Below the pieces are notes generated by a model. It had not been told where the DNA came from. It saw nothing but the letters and a program-made list of their open reading frames with translations, and did not search any database. A stretch of DNA of 45,362 bases from Erysipelotrichaceae bacterium (GTDB taxonomy: Bacteria > Bacillota_I > Bacilli_A > Erysipelotrichales > Erysipelotrichaceae). Shown piece after piece: positions 1-8,071 of the stretch. Made by a program: the position numbers and the translations under genes. Position 1 is the first letter of the stretch; every line of letters begins with the position of its first letter. Location of the stretch: contig JALENJ010000055.1 in assembly GCA_022767445.1 (NCBI GenBank), positions 1 through 45,362 on the forward strand. The letters run 5' to 3'.

Positions 1-1
1 T

Positions 2-166
2 ACAAGTTGGGAGTATACAATTACTAACATGTATACACCTCCACAGAATGTTCAAACATCCGATACATTTGCCATGAATCAATGGGTATTTATCTTCATT
101 TCATCCCTATGTATTGTGATAGGAATTCGCATTGTTTTATATAACTCAAAAGAGAAGCTATCATAG
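2..166 (+). CDS. C-terminal end of a membrane-anchored, possibly sortase-anchored, surface protein (partial)
   Basis: An open frame enters from the left edge and ends in TAG at 164-166, giving the last 54 residues. It contains a short VQTSD motif, then about 20 hydrophobic residues (WVFIFISSLCIVIGIRIVL) and a short charged tail (YNSKEK). This order of TxD-like motif, membrane span and positive tail resembles degenerate LPxTG-type sorting signals of Firmicutes surface proteins, but there is no clear LPxTG. It could equally be an ordinary C-terminal membrane anchor. The body of the protein is outside the window, so its function is unknown. Its stop codon lies directly against the stop codon of the convergent helicase gene. 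Confidence 0.6.
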   Translation, partial: TSWEYTITNMYTPPQNVQTSDTFAMNQWVFIFISSLCIVIGIRIVLYNSKEKLS

Positions 167-176
167 CTTCTCTTTT
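148..176. terminator. Bidirectional terminator built across two convergent stop codons
   Basis: A perfect 13-bp stem (148-160 with 164-176) and a 3-nt loop, bounded by an A run on the left and a T run on the right. It can therefore work in both directions. The TGA of the minus-strand helicase (161-163) is the loop and the TAG of the plus-strand gene is 164-166. Confidence 0.85.
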
Positions 177-1513
177 AATATCTCTACTTTTCTTCTCTTT
201 CCTTTGATGAAAAAGTCATCAAGTTTACTAAATATATCTTCATCGGTATTTAGTATCGTTACGGTACTATAAGTATCCTGTATCTCTAACGTACCGATTT
301 CATCAAAAGGAAAGATAGAACACAGTGCTCCGATTACATCCTTGGGACGTATCTTATCCTTTTTACCTGCACGTATTAATAGTGTTTGTGTATTAGGTTT
401 CTTGGTCTGTTCCTTATGATAAGGAACAGATAAGTCATTCCCAGTTGTATCCTGTGGAGTGTATTCCTGTCCATGCATGCGTATATACATTCCTACATCA
501 CTCTTCATATCTTCTGGTGTTAATAGAGTGATGGTTTCGCCTTCATTGTCTTGGTGTCCTGTACGTCCAGAGCGATGAATGAATGTTTCTGTATCGATTG
601 GAATATCATGGTGAATTACATGGGATAACTCTGTAATATCCAGGCCTCTACTAGCCGCATCTGTCGCTACAAGTACTCGTATATTTCCTTTCTTGAATTC
701 GTTCATAATCAGGATACGTTTTCTTTCATCAAAGTATCCTGAAAAAGCTGAGGTGAGTATTTGATGATGACTTAGGTATTCACTTAATGAAATTGCGGTT
801 GATCGATGGTTGACAAATACAATCGCTGTTGTGATTGGTAATGAATGTAATAGTTGTAGTAATGTATCTTTCTTATCATCTGTTTGTATAAAGAAAGAAG
901 ATACACGATTACTAACCGCAATTTCATCTTGTTGAATTACAGAATAGTCATCATCAAAATAAGACGCAACAAGTTCACTACTTGTGGCAGATAGACAAAC
1001 AGTCTGTACATGAGGAATATAACTTCTGATAGTACGGACATCCTCAGATTGTCCGGTGGAATAAATCTGATCTGCCTCGTCTATGATCAATAATGATAGA
1101 TGAGATAAATCAATCTTCTCTTGGTTATATAAATCTAATAGACGACCAGGGGTCGCGATAATGATGTGTGGTTTATGACGTAAAGCGTTGATTTGCTTGT
1201 TGGTGTCCATACCACCAATTAAAGTAACGACATGAACTTTGGCATATGTGGAGATGAAGTTAGCCTCTAGTGATATCTGAATCGCCAATTCACGAGTTGG
1301 CGCAATCACCAAGACGGATGTAAAAGAATCGATACTTTGAATACGATCAATTGCAGGTATGAGATACGAGGCTGTCTTACCGCTACCCGTCTTGGCAAGA
1401 ACATAGAGATTCTCCCCATTCTGAATCAAAGGTATGACTTTATTCTGAATGGGTAAAAGGTCATGATATCCCATTTCATCTAAAGCTTTTTGTACGTTTT
1501 GTGAGATTTTCAT
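161..1513 (-). CDS. dbpA: DEAD-box ATP-dependent RNA helicase, DbpA/YxiN type
   Basis: The 450-residue protein has the full DEAD-box set: a Q-motif-like LPIQ near residue 20, Walker A AKTGSGKT (40-47), PTREL, DEAD in LLIIDEAD, SAT, and HRSGRTG in the second RecA domain. The last ~75 residues (from about TLLIRAGKKDK) match the small RNA-binding domain of DbpA/YxiN helicases, which directs them to 23S rRNA hairpin 92 during large-subunit assembly. The length is close to the 457-479 residues usual for this subfamily. The start at 1513 gives the expected N-terminus, although the upstream ribosome site is weak. It is a cytoplasmic ribosome-assembly helicase, transcribed alone and convergent to the left-edge gene. 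Confidence 0.9.
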   Translation of the reverse strand: MKISQNVQKALDEMGYHDLLPIQNKVIPLIQNGENLYVLAKTGSGKTASYLIPAIDRIQSIDSFTSVLVIAPTRELAIQISLEANFISTYAKVHVVTLIGGMDTNKQINALRHKPHIIIATPGRLLDLYNQEKIDLSHLSLLIIDEADQIYSTGQSEDVRTIRSYIPHVQTVCLSATSSELVASYFDDDYSVIQQDEIAVSNRVSSFFIQTDDKKDTLLQLLHSLPITTAIVFVNHRSTAISLSEYLSHHQILTSAFSGYFDERKRILIMNEFKKGNIRVLVATDAASRGLDITELSHVIHHDIPIDTETFIHRSGRTGHQDNEGETITLLTPEDMKSDVGMYIRMHGQEYTPQDTTGNDLSVPYHKEQTKKPNTQTLLIRAGKKDKIRPKDVIGALCSIFPFDEIGTLEIQDTYSTVTILNTDEDIFSKLDDFFIKGKRRKVEILKEKL

Positions 1514-1608
1514 GTCTTCATTTTAACATATCCTAAAAAACAGTGAGGTAGACATGCAGAGGATGGATAAAACTAGTACAATATATGTAGAATGATGGGA
1601 GGGATAGG

Positions 1609-2934
1609 ATGTTTCAAGATACAATCGCTGCGATTGCGACTGCAGATGCGATGGGTGCGATATCTGTAATTCGACTATCAGGTACAGATTCCATTCATAT
1701 CGTAGAAAAACTAACAGGCAAAACCTTTGCGGATAAAGGTGGATATACAATCCACTACGCAACCATATATGAAGGCACAGAAGCGATCGATGAAGTACTC
1801 GTCAGTTTATTTAAATCCCCAAAGTCATATACAGGAGAAGACGTTGTAGAAATATCTTGCCATGGTGGTGTGTATCTCACAAGAAAAGTATTGTCATTGT
1901 TATTGGGAGCTGGTGCACGTATGGCAAGACGTGGAGAATTTACAGAACGTGCCTTCCTCAATGGAAAGATGGACCTTGCCCAAGCTGAGGGGATCAATGA
2001 TTTAATCTGGGCAAAAGATGAGATGAATGCCAAGAGCGCAATTCATTCCCTTAAAGGATCTGTCGCAAAGATTATGAAACCTTTGGAGGAAGATTTAACA
2101 CAGATTATCGCTAATATCGAAGTGAATATCGACTATCCAGAATATGACGACGTTCACCAACTTACAGAGGAAGAGATTCTACCAAAGGCAGAAAAGTGGT
2201 TGGATGATATTCAAAAAGTCATCACTACCGCACAACAATCCGCTGTGTTAAAAGATGGAATTAATACAGTCATCTTAGGAAGACCAAATGTTGGTAAATC
2301 TTCTTTACTCAATGCATTACTAGAAGAAGACAAGGCAATCGTGACTGATGTTGCTGGTACGACAAGAGATCTGGTTGAAGGCACTGTACGCTTGCATGGT
2401 ATTACACTCAACCTTATCGATACTGCAGGTATCCGTGAAAGTGCAGATGCGATTGAACAAATCGGTATCACAAAGTCACTACAAGCACTTGAAAAAGCAC
2501 AGCTAGTCATCGTGGTATTAGATGGATCACAAGCACTAACTAAAGAGGATGAAGAGCTACTGGAGAAGACAAAAGACTACAATCGCATTGTTGTCTATAA
2601 CAAGAAAGATAAAGAAAGCATACACACAGGAATCTCTATTAGTGCGATACAAAATGATATCCAAGAGTTAACAGACGCAATTATCGAAAAATACCAAAGT
2701 GAATATCTAGCAGCGAATACAGATACACTCAACAATGAAAGACAAATCGGTTATGCTTTACAAGCACAACAAGCGATGAAAGATGCGATTGACTCACTCC
2801 ATGCAGGCATGGAATTAGATTTAGTCACAATTGATTTAGAAAAGGCATGGACTGCCTTAAAAGAAATAACAGGAAAAGCAGGAAAAGAAGACTTACTCGA
2901 TGAGATATTCTCACGTTTCTGCTTAGGGAAATAA
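1609..2934 (+). CDS. mnmE: tRNA uridine-5-carboxymethylaminomethyl modification GTPase MnmE
   Basis: This 441-residue protein has the MnmE order: an N-terminal tetrahydrofolate-binding domain (starting MFQDTIAAIAT), a helical domain, and an inserted G domain with G1 motif GRPNVGKSS at 224-232, DVAGTTRD, and DTAG. It ends in FCLGK, the C[I/L]GK tail whose cysteine is needed for modification. With MnmG it installs the cmnm5 group on U34 of tRNAs reading NNA/NNG codons. The start is supported by GGGAGGG just upstream. It heads a tight cluster with tatD one base downstream. Length and motifs are normal. Confidence 0.97.
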   Translation: MFQDTIAAIATADAMGAISVIRLSGTDSIHIVEKLTGKTFADKGGYTIHYATIYEGTEAIDEVLVSLFKSPKSYTGEDVVEISCHGGVYLTRKVLSLLLGAGARMARRGEFTERAFLNGKMDLAQAEGINDLIWAKDEMNAKSAIHSLKGSVAKIMKPLEEDLTQIIANIEVNIDYPEYDDVHQLTEEEILPKAEKWLDDIQKVITTAQQSAVLKDGINTVILGRPNVGKSSLLNALLEEDKAIVTDVAGTTRDLVEGTVRLHGITLNLIDTAGIRESADAIEQIGITKSLQALEKAQLVIVVLDGSQALTKEDEELLEKTKDYNRIVVYNKKDKESIHTGISISAIQNDIQELTDAIIEKYQSEYLAANTDTLNNERQIGYALQAQQAMKDAIDSLHAGMELDLVTIDLEKAWTALKEITGKAGKEDLLDEIFSRFCLGK

Positions 2935-2935
2935 A

Positions 2936-3721
2936 ATGGAAGATATATGTTTTGTAGATACGCATTGTCATTTGATGGGCGATGAGTATAAAGATGATAT
3001 AGAAGAAGTGTTAAGTCGATGCAAAGAGAAACACGTGGATAAACTCATGTTGATTACTCTTTCCATCGATGAGACCAAACGAGCAATTGAATTTGTAAAA
3101 AGAAACCCACAAAACTATAAGGTAGCTGCGGGTATCTTTCCTGAGGATGTAACGAAAGTAGACGATGCTTATTGGAAAGCGTTCACTCAGGTCGCTAGTG
3201 ACCCTGCAGTAACGGCGATAGGAGAAATTGGTTTAGAGTATCACTGGGTCAGTGATGAAAATGAAAGAGCTCTACAAAGAGAGTTCTTCATCAAACAGAT
3301 AGAACTTGCAAGATCTTTAAATAAACCATTCTTAGTTCACTCACGTGATGCGATGCAGGATACATTTAATATCATGAAGGAACATCATTGGAAGGGTTTA
3401 TTACATTGTTTCCCTGGATCCAAAGAGATGGCAAAAGAGTTTACGAAACTGGGATACTATATCGCTCTTGGTGGTGCATTAACTTTCAAGAATGCTAGAC
3501 ACTCCGTAGATGTTGTAGAAAACATCGATTTAAATTATCTGCTTAGTGAAACAGATTCGCCATATATGGCACCGGTGCCTGTAAGAGGTACGCGCAATGA
3601 GCCATCCAACATTCCATACATCGTAGAAAAGATGGCGAATCTAAGAAATCTACCAGTACAACAGATGGCTAAAATCATCGATGATAACTGGGAGAGATTC
3701 TTGGGAGAATGCAATGGATAA
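2936..3721 (+). CDS. tatD: TatD family metal-dependent deoxyribonuclease
   Basis: 261 residues with the TatD signatures: DTHCHL with the metal-binding His pair at 10 and 12, a Glu in the GEIGLEY segment, HSRDA, LLHCFPGS, and ETDSPY near the C-terminus. Family members are TIM-barrel, Mg-dependent 3'-5' DNases acting in DNA repair and degradation. The gene starts one base after the mnmE stop, with an AGGGA ribosome site inside the mnmE end. It overlaps rnmV by 8 bp. The tatD-rnmV-rsmA order is conserved in Bacillota. Confidence 0.93.
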   Translation: MEDICFVDTHCHLMGDEYKDDIEEVLSRCKEKHVDKLMLITLSIDETKRAIEFVKRNPQNYKVAAGIFPEDVTKVDDAYWKAFTQVASDPAVTAIGEIGLEYHWVSDENERALQREFFIKQIELARSLNKPFLVHSRDAMQDTFNIMKEHHWKGLLHCFPGSKEMAKEFTKLGYYIALGGALTFKNARHSVDVVENIDLNYLLSETDSPYMAPVPVRGTRNEPSNIPYIVEKMANLRNLPVQQMAKIIDDNWERFLGECNG

Positions 3722-4247
3722 AATACAGGAAGTTATTGTCGTAGAAGGTAAACATGATAGCCAACGTCTAAAACAGTTCTTTGCGTGTGAGACAATTGAA
3801 ACGGGTGGTAGTAGTATTGGTGATGTAGTGATTGAAAAGATTCAAAGAGCTGCACAAACAAAGGGTGTCATCATCTTTACAGATCCTGATACACCTGGCA
3901 ATCAGATTCGTCATATCATCAACCAGAAAGTACCTGGTTGCAAACATGCCTTCGTTGATAAGCACAACGCAAGAACGGATAAGAAAGTTGGCATTGAACA
4001 TGCGGATAAGGAAGTGCTGTGGCAAGCATTACAGAATCTTGTTACAATCAAAGATGTAAAACAAGGCAGTCTTACCATGCATGACTTATTTGACTTAGGA
4101 CTTACTGGTGGGAAAGACAGTGCAGCCCTAAGACAAAAAGTTGGTGAACATTACCATCTAGGAGATGGGAATGCGAAAACCATGCTTGCAAGACTGAACA
4201 GTTTAAATATCAGTTATGAAGAACTACACGAGGTAACAAACCAATGA
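3714..4247 (+). CDS. rnmV: Ribonuclease M5 (5S rRNA maturation)
   Basis: A Toprim-domain protein of 177 residues from the ATG at 3714. It has VVEGKHD with the catalytic Glu at residue 11 and the DPDTPG motif with Asp57 and Asp59. RNase M5 trims both ends of the 5S rRNA precursor on the ribosome. I prefer the ATG at 3714 to an earlier in-frame ATG at 3681. GGGAGA sits at 3702-3707 at good spacing, and the protein then starts MDKIQEVIVVEG as in the family. The start overlaps the tatD end by 8 bp, and the stop overlaps the rsmA start by 4 bp (ATGA). Confidence 0.93.
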   Translation: MDKIQEVIVVEGKHDSQRLKQFFACETIETGGSSIGDVVIEKIQRAAQTKGVIIFTDPDTPGNQIRHIINQKVPGCKHAFVDKHNARTDKKVGIEHADKEVLWQALQNLVTIKDVKQGSLTMHDLFDLGLTGGKDSAALRQKVGEHYHLGDGNAKTMLARLNSLNISYEELHEVTNQ

Positions 4248-5086
4248 AGAAGTTAATATCAACTCCATCTAGAACCAAAAAAATCCTAGATCAATTTAAC
4301 TTGAGAGCGAAGAAGGGTTTTGGTCAAAACTTTTTAGTGGATCCTGTCATTGTTGAAAAGTGTGCATCCATGGCCCATGCTGAAAGTGCAGTCATTGAAA
4401 TCGGTCCTGGTATTGGTAGTTTAACCGAAGCTTTATGTATGCATGCCAAGAAGGTAATCGCATTCGAAGTAGACAAAGACTTGATGAATGTATTAGCAGA
4501 TACATTAAGTGACTATGATAATGTTGAGGTCATTCTTCAAGACTTTTTGGAATGCGATTTAGAACAAGTTGTAACAGACTTAAAACAACAATACGGTAGT
4601 GTATCCGTATGTGCAAACTTACCATACTACATCACTACACCAGTACTCTTTAAGATATTTGAAAATCTAGATATCTCCTATATCACAGTTATGGTACAAA
4701 AAGAAGTAGGAGATCGCTTTGCGGCGAAACCAAACGATACAGAATACAGTGCCTTATCCGTGGAGGGACAATACCTATTTGATATCAAGAAACTATTTAC
4801 GGTACCAGGAAGATCATTTAATCCATCTCCTGCTGTGGATAGTGTCATCATTCAATTTTCCCGCAAAGAGAATGATAAGTCAAACCAAGAGATACAAAAC
4901 TTCTTTACACTTGTGCGTGCGTGTTTTAAACAGAGAAGAAAGACAATCTATAACAACCTTAAGGAATACCTACAAGATGGTCAGTTAGCTACACAAGCAC
5001 TTGAGAAAGCAGAGATACCATCCAATAAACGTGCACAACAACTATCCATTGAAGAACTAGAAAGATTGTTCGAGGTGCTTCAATGA
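4244..5086 (+). CDS. rsmA: 16S rRNA dimethyladenosine transferase RsmA (KsgA)
   Basis: 280 residues with the KsgA motifs FGQNFL (26-31), the S-adenosylmethionine loop EIGPGIGSL (52-60), and NLPYY (125-129). The C-terminal part carries the CFKQRRKTI segment typical of the family. The enzyme dimethylates two adjacent adenines near the 3' end of 16S rRNA (A1518/A1519 in E. coli numbering) late in small-subunit assembly. It is translationally coupled on both sides by ATGA overlaps, to rnmV upstream and ispE downstream. Nothing is unusual. Confidence 0.97.
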   Translation: MKKLISTPSRTKKILDQFNLRAKKGFGQNFLVDPVIVEKCASMAHAESAVIEIGPGIGSLTEALCMHAKKVIAFEVDKDLMNVLADTLSDYDNVEVILQDFLECDLEQVVTDLKQQYGSVSVCANLPYYITTPVLFKIFENLDISYITVMVQKEVGDRFAAKPNDTEYSALSVEGQYLFDIKKLFTVPGRSFNPSPAVDSVIIQFSRKENDKSNQEIQNFFTLVRACFKQRRKTIYNNLKEYLQDGQLATQALEKAEIPSNKRAQQLSIEELERLFEVLQ

Positions 5087-5925
5087 AAGAAAGAGCCTAC
5101 GCAAAAATCAATCTATGCTTAGATGTTGTTGGCAAAAGAGAAAATGGATACCATGATTTAAGAATGATAATGGTTCCAATCAACTTCTATGATGTTTTAG
5201 AGATGCACTTCGCTGATCAAACATCACTCACACTCAATCGTGACTATCTACCTGTCAATGATAAGAATACAATCATCAAGGCAATTCATATTATGCAGGA
5301 AAGATTCAATCTACAGGATGAATTCTGTTGTAATCTAGAGAAACATATTCCAACTCGAGCAGGTCTTGCAGGAGGTAGTGCGGATGCGGCAGCGGCGATA
5401 CGTATGATCAATCGTATGTGTAATCTCTATTTAACACAGGATGAAATGATAGAGATTGGCAGAGAAGTTGGTGCAGACGTACCGTTCTGTATTCTAAATA
5501 AACCGGCGATGGTCAGTGGAATCGGTGATAAAATAAACACGTTCAAGTGTCATCCAAACTTTGAATTACTTTTGATTAAACCAAAGAAGGGTGTTTCGAC
5601 TGCTGAAGCTTTCCGTGTTGTGGATAGTACAGAAGGAATCCATCCAAATTGTGATGCGATGAAACAGGCACTTATCGATAATGACTATGATGGAATTATC
5701 AACAATCTAGGCAATACGATGGAAAGTGCAGCGATGTCCTTGGTAAGTGAAATTAAAAACGCAAAACAAGATCTATTAGAACTAGGCTTCGATGGAGTCT
5801 TAATGTCAGGTAGTGGTTCAACCGTATTTGGCATTACCAAAGATATCGATTTAGTCAATCGCAGTGCAACTATACTAAAAGCGAAAAAATACTTTGTTAG
5901 AAAGACAAACATCTTTATTCGCTAA
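5083..5925 (+). CDS. ispE: 4-diphosphocytidyl-2-C-methyl-D-erythritol kinase IspE
   Basis: A 280-residue GHMP kinase. It starts MKERAYAKINLCL with the conserved Lys8, carries the phosphate-binding loop AGLAGGSADAAAA (93-105), and has the catalytic Asp131 in GADVPFC. It phosphorylates CDP-methylerythritol in the MEP (non-mevalonate) isoprenoid pathway, so the organism makes isoprenoids by that route. The start overlaps rsmA by 4 bp. The downstream glmU follows after 29 bp with its own ribosome site. Confidence 0.96.
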   Translation: MKERAYAKINLCLDVVGKRENGYHDLRMIMVPINFYDVLEMHFADQTSLTLNRDYLPVNDKNTIIKAIHIMQERFNLQDEFCCNLEKHIPTRAGLAGGSADAAAAIRMINRMCNLYLTQDEMIEIGREVGADVPFCILNKPAMVSGIGDKINTFKCHPNFELLLIKPKKGVSTAEAFRVVDSTEGIHPNCDAMKQALIDNDYDGIINNLGNTMESAAMSLVSEIKNAKQDLLELGFDGVLMSGSGSTVFGITKDIDLVNRSATILKAKKYFVRKTNIFIR

Positions 5926-5954
5926 CATGCAAGCATAAAGAAAAGAGGTAGCTT

Positions 5955-6896
5955 ATGAAAAACGCAATCATAATGGCAGGTGGAAAAGGCACCCGCATGA
6001 AATCAGAATTACCAAAGGTCTTACACAAGATACTAGAAGTACCAATGTTGGAGATGGTTATCAACACCCTCAAGCAAGCAGGTACAGATCGTATTGTATG
6101 TATCGTTGGTTATAAGCATGAGGATGTTGAAAATACTTTACATGGCGCATGTGAATTCTCTGTACAAGAACCACAACTTGGTACAGGTCATGCGGTCATG
6201 CAGGCAAGACAACTAGAGAATGAAGATGGCATTACGCTGGTCGCCAGTGGCGATGCACCATGTGTCAAACCAGAGACATACAAGAAGATGTTTGATGAAA
6301 TCGGTGATGCGGACATGGCTATCTTAACAACAATTCCAGAAGATAACGGAGCCTATGGTAGAGTCATCCGCAACCAAGATAATACAGTTAAGAAAATTGT
6401 TGAATACAAAGACGCTAATGAACAGGAAAGAGCAGTCAAAGAAATCAACACAGGAATTTATGTCTTTAACAACAAGGCACTCTTTGCTGGATTAAAACTA
6501 CTCAATAACGATAATGCCCAACATGAATACTATCTAACAGATTTAGTGGAGATCTTTATCAAGCAAGGAAAGAAAGTCATCGCAATCCAAACAGACGATA
6601 GCCAAGAAGTACAGGGTATCAATGGCAATGTACAACTAGCGGAAGCTTCTGAATACATGCAGACAAGAATCAATCGTGAATGGATGGAAAAGGGTGTCAC
6701 GATCTACGATCCAAAGAGTACATATATTGGACCTAATGTAAGCTTTGGTACAGATGTTATCATCCATCCAAATACGTATTTATATGGAAATACAAAAATC
6801 GAAGATTTTGTAGAAATCATGCCAGGGACATGGTTAGAAGATACAACTGTTTCAAAAGGTGAAATAGTTGGGCCATTTATCCGCCGTAAGGGTTGA
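5955..6896 (+). CDS. glmU: UDP-GlcNAc pyrophosphorylase, GlmU-like, missing the acetyltransferase domain
   Basis: The first ~230 residues are a clear GlmU uridyltransferase domain, with the nucleotide loop AGGKGTRM at 8-15 and PK at 20-21, then VASGDAP. Residues ~245-313 form only a few left-handed beta-helix turns (IGPNVSFG, IIHPNTYLYG) and the protein stops at VGPFIRRKG. Bifunctional GlmU is about 450-460 residues, and its acetyltransferase active site lies in the missing part. The 67 bp after the stop encode no continuation, so this is not a simple frameshift. The protein should still make UDP-GlcNAc from GlcNAc-1-phosphate. Acetylation of GlcN-1-phosphate would need another enzyme. The prs neighbour is the usual one. 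Confidence 0.88.
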   Translation: MKNAIIMAGGKGTRMKSELPKVLHKILEVPMLEMVINTLKQAGTDRIVCIVGYKHEDVENTLHGACEFSVQEPQLGTGHAVMQARQLENEDGITLVASGDAPCVKPETYKKMFDEIGDADMAILTTIPEDNGAYGRVIRNQDNTVKKIVEYKDANEQERAVKEINTGIYVFNNKALFAGLKLLNNDNAQHEYYLTDLVEIFIKQGKKVIAIQTDDSQEVQGINGNVQLAEASEYMQTRINREWMEKGVTIYDPKSTYIGPNVSFGTDVIIHPNTYLYGNTKIEDFVEIMPGTWLEDTTVSKGEIVGPFIRRKG

Positions 6897-6963
6897 CGAA
6901 CAGCCACAAAACATTTTTAATAAATACGGATAAATACATACATATATAAGAAAAGAGGAAAAT

Positions 6964-7938
6964 ATGGTTAAGGAAACTGTTGTATTCGCTCTGACATCAA
7001 GTACAGATTTAGCAGCCGCAATCTGTGCTGACTTAGGATTACCACTCGGTAAAATAAAAGTAGAGCACTTTGCGGATGGTGAGATTTTAGTCGAACCACA
7101 AGAATCCGTTCGAGGACGTTCTGTATTCATCGTACAATCGACATGCACACCAGTCACTGAACACTTGATGGAAGTTCTCGTATGCATCGACGCATGTAAA
7201 CGTGCAAGTGCAGGAGAAATCAACGTCATCATGCCATACTATGGCTATGCCAGACAAGATCGTAAAGCAAAACCACGTCAGCCAATTACCTCAAAGCTAG
7301 TTGCGAATCTATTGCAGGTAGCAGGAGCTAATCGAATTATCACATTTGATTTACACGCTGCTCAGATTCAAGGATACTTCGATATTCCAATCGATGATAT
7401 TACTGCAGTACCAATGCTAGCAAGCTACTTCAAGGGATTACATATTCCAAGTGATGAACTAGTTGTTGTATCACCAGATCATGGTGGAGTAACACGAGCA
7501 AGAAGAGTCGCTGACTTACTTGATGCGCCAATCGCAATCATCGATAAACGTCGTCCGAAGCCAAACATGGTAGAGGCACAAAACATCATCGGTGATGTGG
7601 AAGGTAAGACATGTATCGTGATTGATGATATCTGCGATACAGCAGGATCACTTGTTGCTGGATGTGAAATCCTAAAGAGACACGGAGCTAAGGAAATCTA
7701 TACAGGAATTACACACGGTGTATTCTCACGTGATGCGATTGAAAAGATTGAAAACTCTCCAATCAAAGAGATGGTAATTACAGATACAATTCCATTAACT
7801 CCAGAGAAGAAAGCCAAGACAACAAAGATTCGTGTACTAACAGTTGCGAAGATGTTAGCGAATACCTTCGAAGCAATTGAAAATCATACACCTGTTTCTC
7901 AAGTGTATGACCAATACTCATTTGATAGCTTTAAGTAA
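6964..7938 (+). CDS. prs: Ribose-phosphate pyrophosphokinase (PRPP synthetase)
   Basis: 324 residues with DLHAAQIQGYF (the family's DxHxxQxQGFF region), PDHGG, and the PRPP loop VIDDICDTAGS. The enzyme makes PRPP from ribose-5-phosphate and ATP for nucleotide, histidine and NAD synthesis. GAGGA lies just upstream of the ATG. The glmU-prs pair is a standard Bacillota arrangement. A strong terminator follows and closes the mnmE-to-prs housekeeping run. Confidence 0.96.
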   Translation: MVKETVVFALTSSTDLAAAICADLGLPLGKIKVEHFADGEILVEPQESVRGRSVFIVQSTCTPVTEHLMEVLVCIDACKRASAGEINVIMPYYGYARQDRKAKPRQPITSKLVANLLQVAGANRIITFDLHAAQIQGYFDIPIDDITAVPMLASYFKGLHIPSDELVVVSPDHGGVTRARRVADLLDAPIAIIDKRRPKPNMVEAQNIIGDVEGKTCIVIDDICDTAGSLVAGCEILKRHGAKEIYTGITHGVFSRDAIEKIENSPIKEMVITDTIPLTPEKKAKTTKIRVLTVAKMLANTFEAIENHTPVSQVYDQYSFDSFK

Positions 7939-7945
7939 TGCTTAT

Positions 7946-7977
7946 CCCTCCTAGTAGATACTAGGAGGGTATTTTTT
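7946..7977 (+). terminator. Intrinsic terminator after prs
   Basis: Stem CCCTCCTAG / CTAGGAGGG (7946-7954 with 7961-7969), short loop, then T6 at 7972-7977. Confidence 0.92.
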
Positions 7978-8000
7978 ATCACCAACATGTAACACATATG

Positions 8001-8029
8001 TTGACAAGTTTATGATAAAAGAATAAGAT
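8001..8029 (+). promoter_or_regulatory. SigA-type promoter of the oxidoreductase/Rrf2 operon
   Basis: TTGACA at 8001-8006, a 17-bp spacer and TAAGAT at 8024-8029. The start of transcription should fall inside the palindrome that follows. Confidence 0.85.
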
Positions 8030-8031
8030 AT

Positions 8032-8056
8032 ACATGTAATATTAAATATTACATGT
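8032..8056. promoter_or_regulatory. 25-bp palindromic operator, probable binding site of the downstream Rrf2 regulator
   Basis: Two perfect 12-bp arms, ACATGTAATATT (8032-8043) and its reverse complement (8045-8056), are separated by one base. The site lies 2 bp after the -10 box and covers the expected transcription start, a classic repressor position. Its placement ahead of an operon containing an Rrf2 regulator suggests autoregulation; this link is inference. A weaker relative, AACATGT..ATATGTT, lies just upstream near 7984-8002. Confidence 0.7.
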
Positions 8057-8071
8057 TAAGGAGAATAACAT

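Noticed and set aside
1549-1582. Promoter TAGACA / TACAAT ahead of mnmE
   Set aside because: The spacer is about 22 bp, too long for a standard promoter. No better -35 box is visible, so no promoter is annotated.
6897-6963. Frameshifted remainder of GlmU after the stop
   Set aside because: The 67 bp before prs contain no hexapeptide-repeat coding in any frame. They hold only the prs leader and ribosome site.
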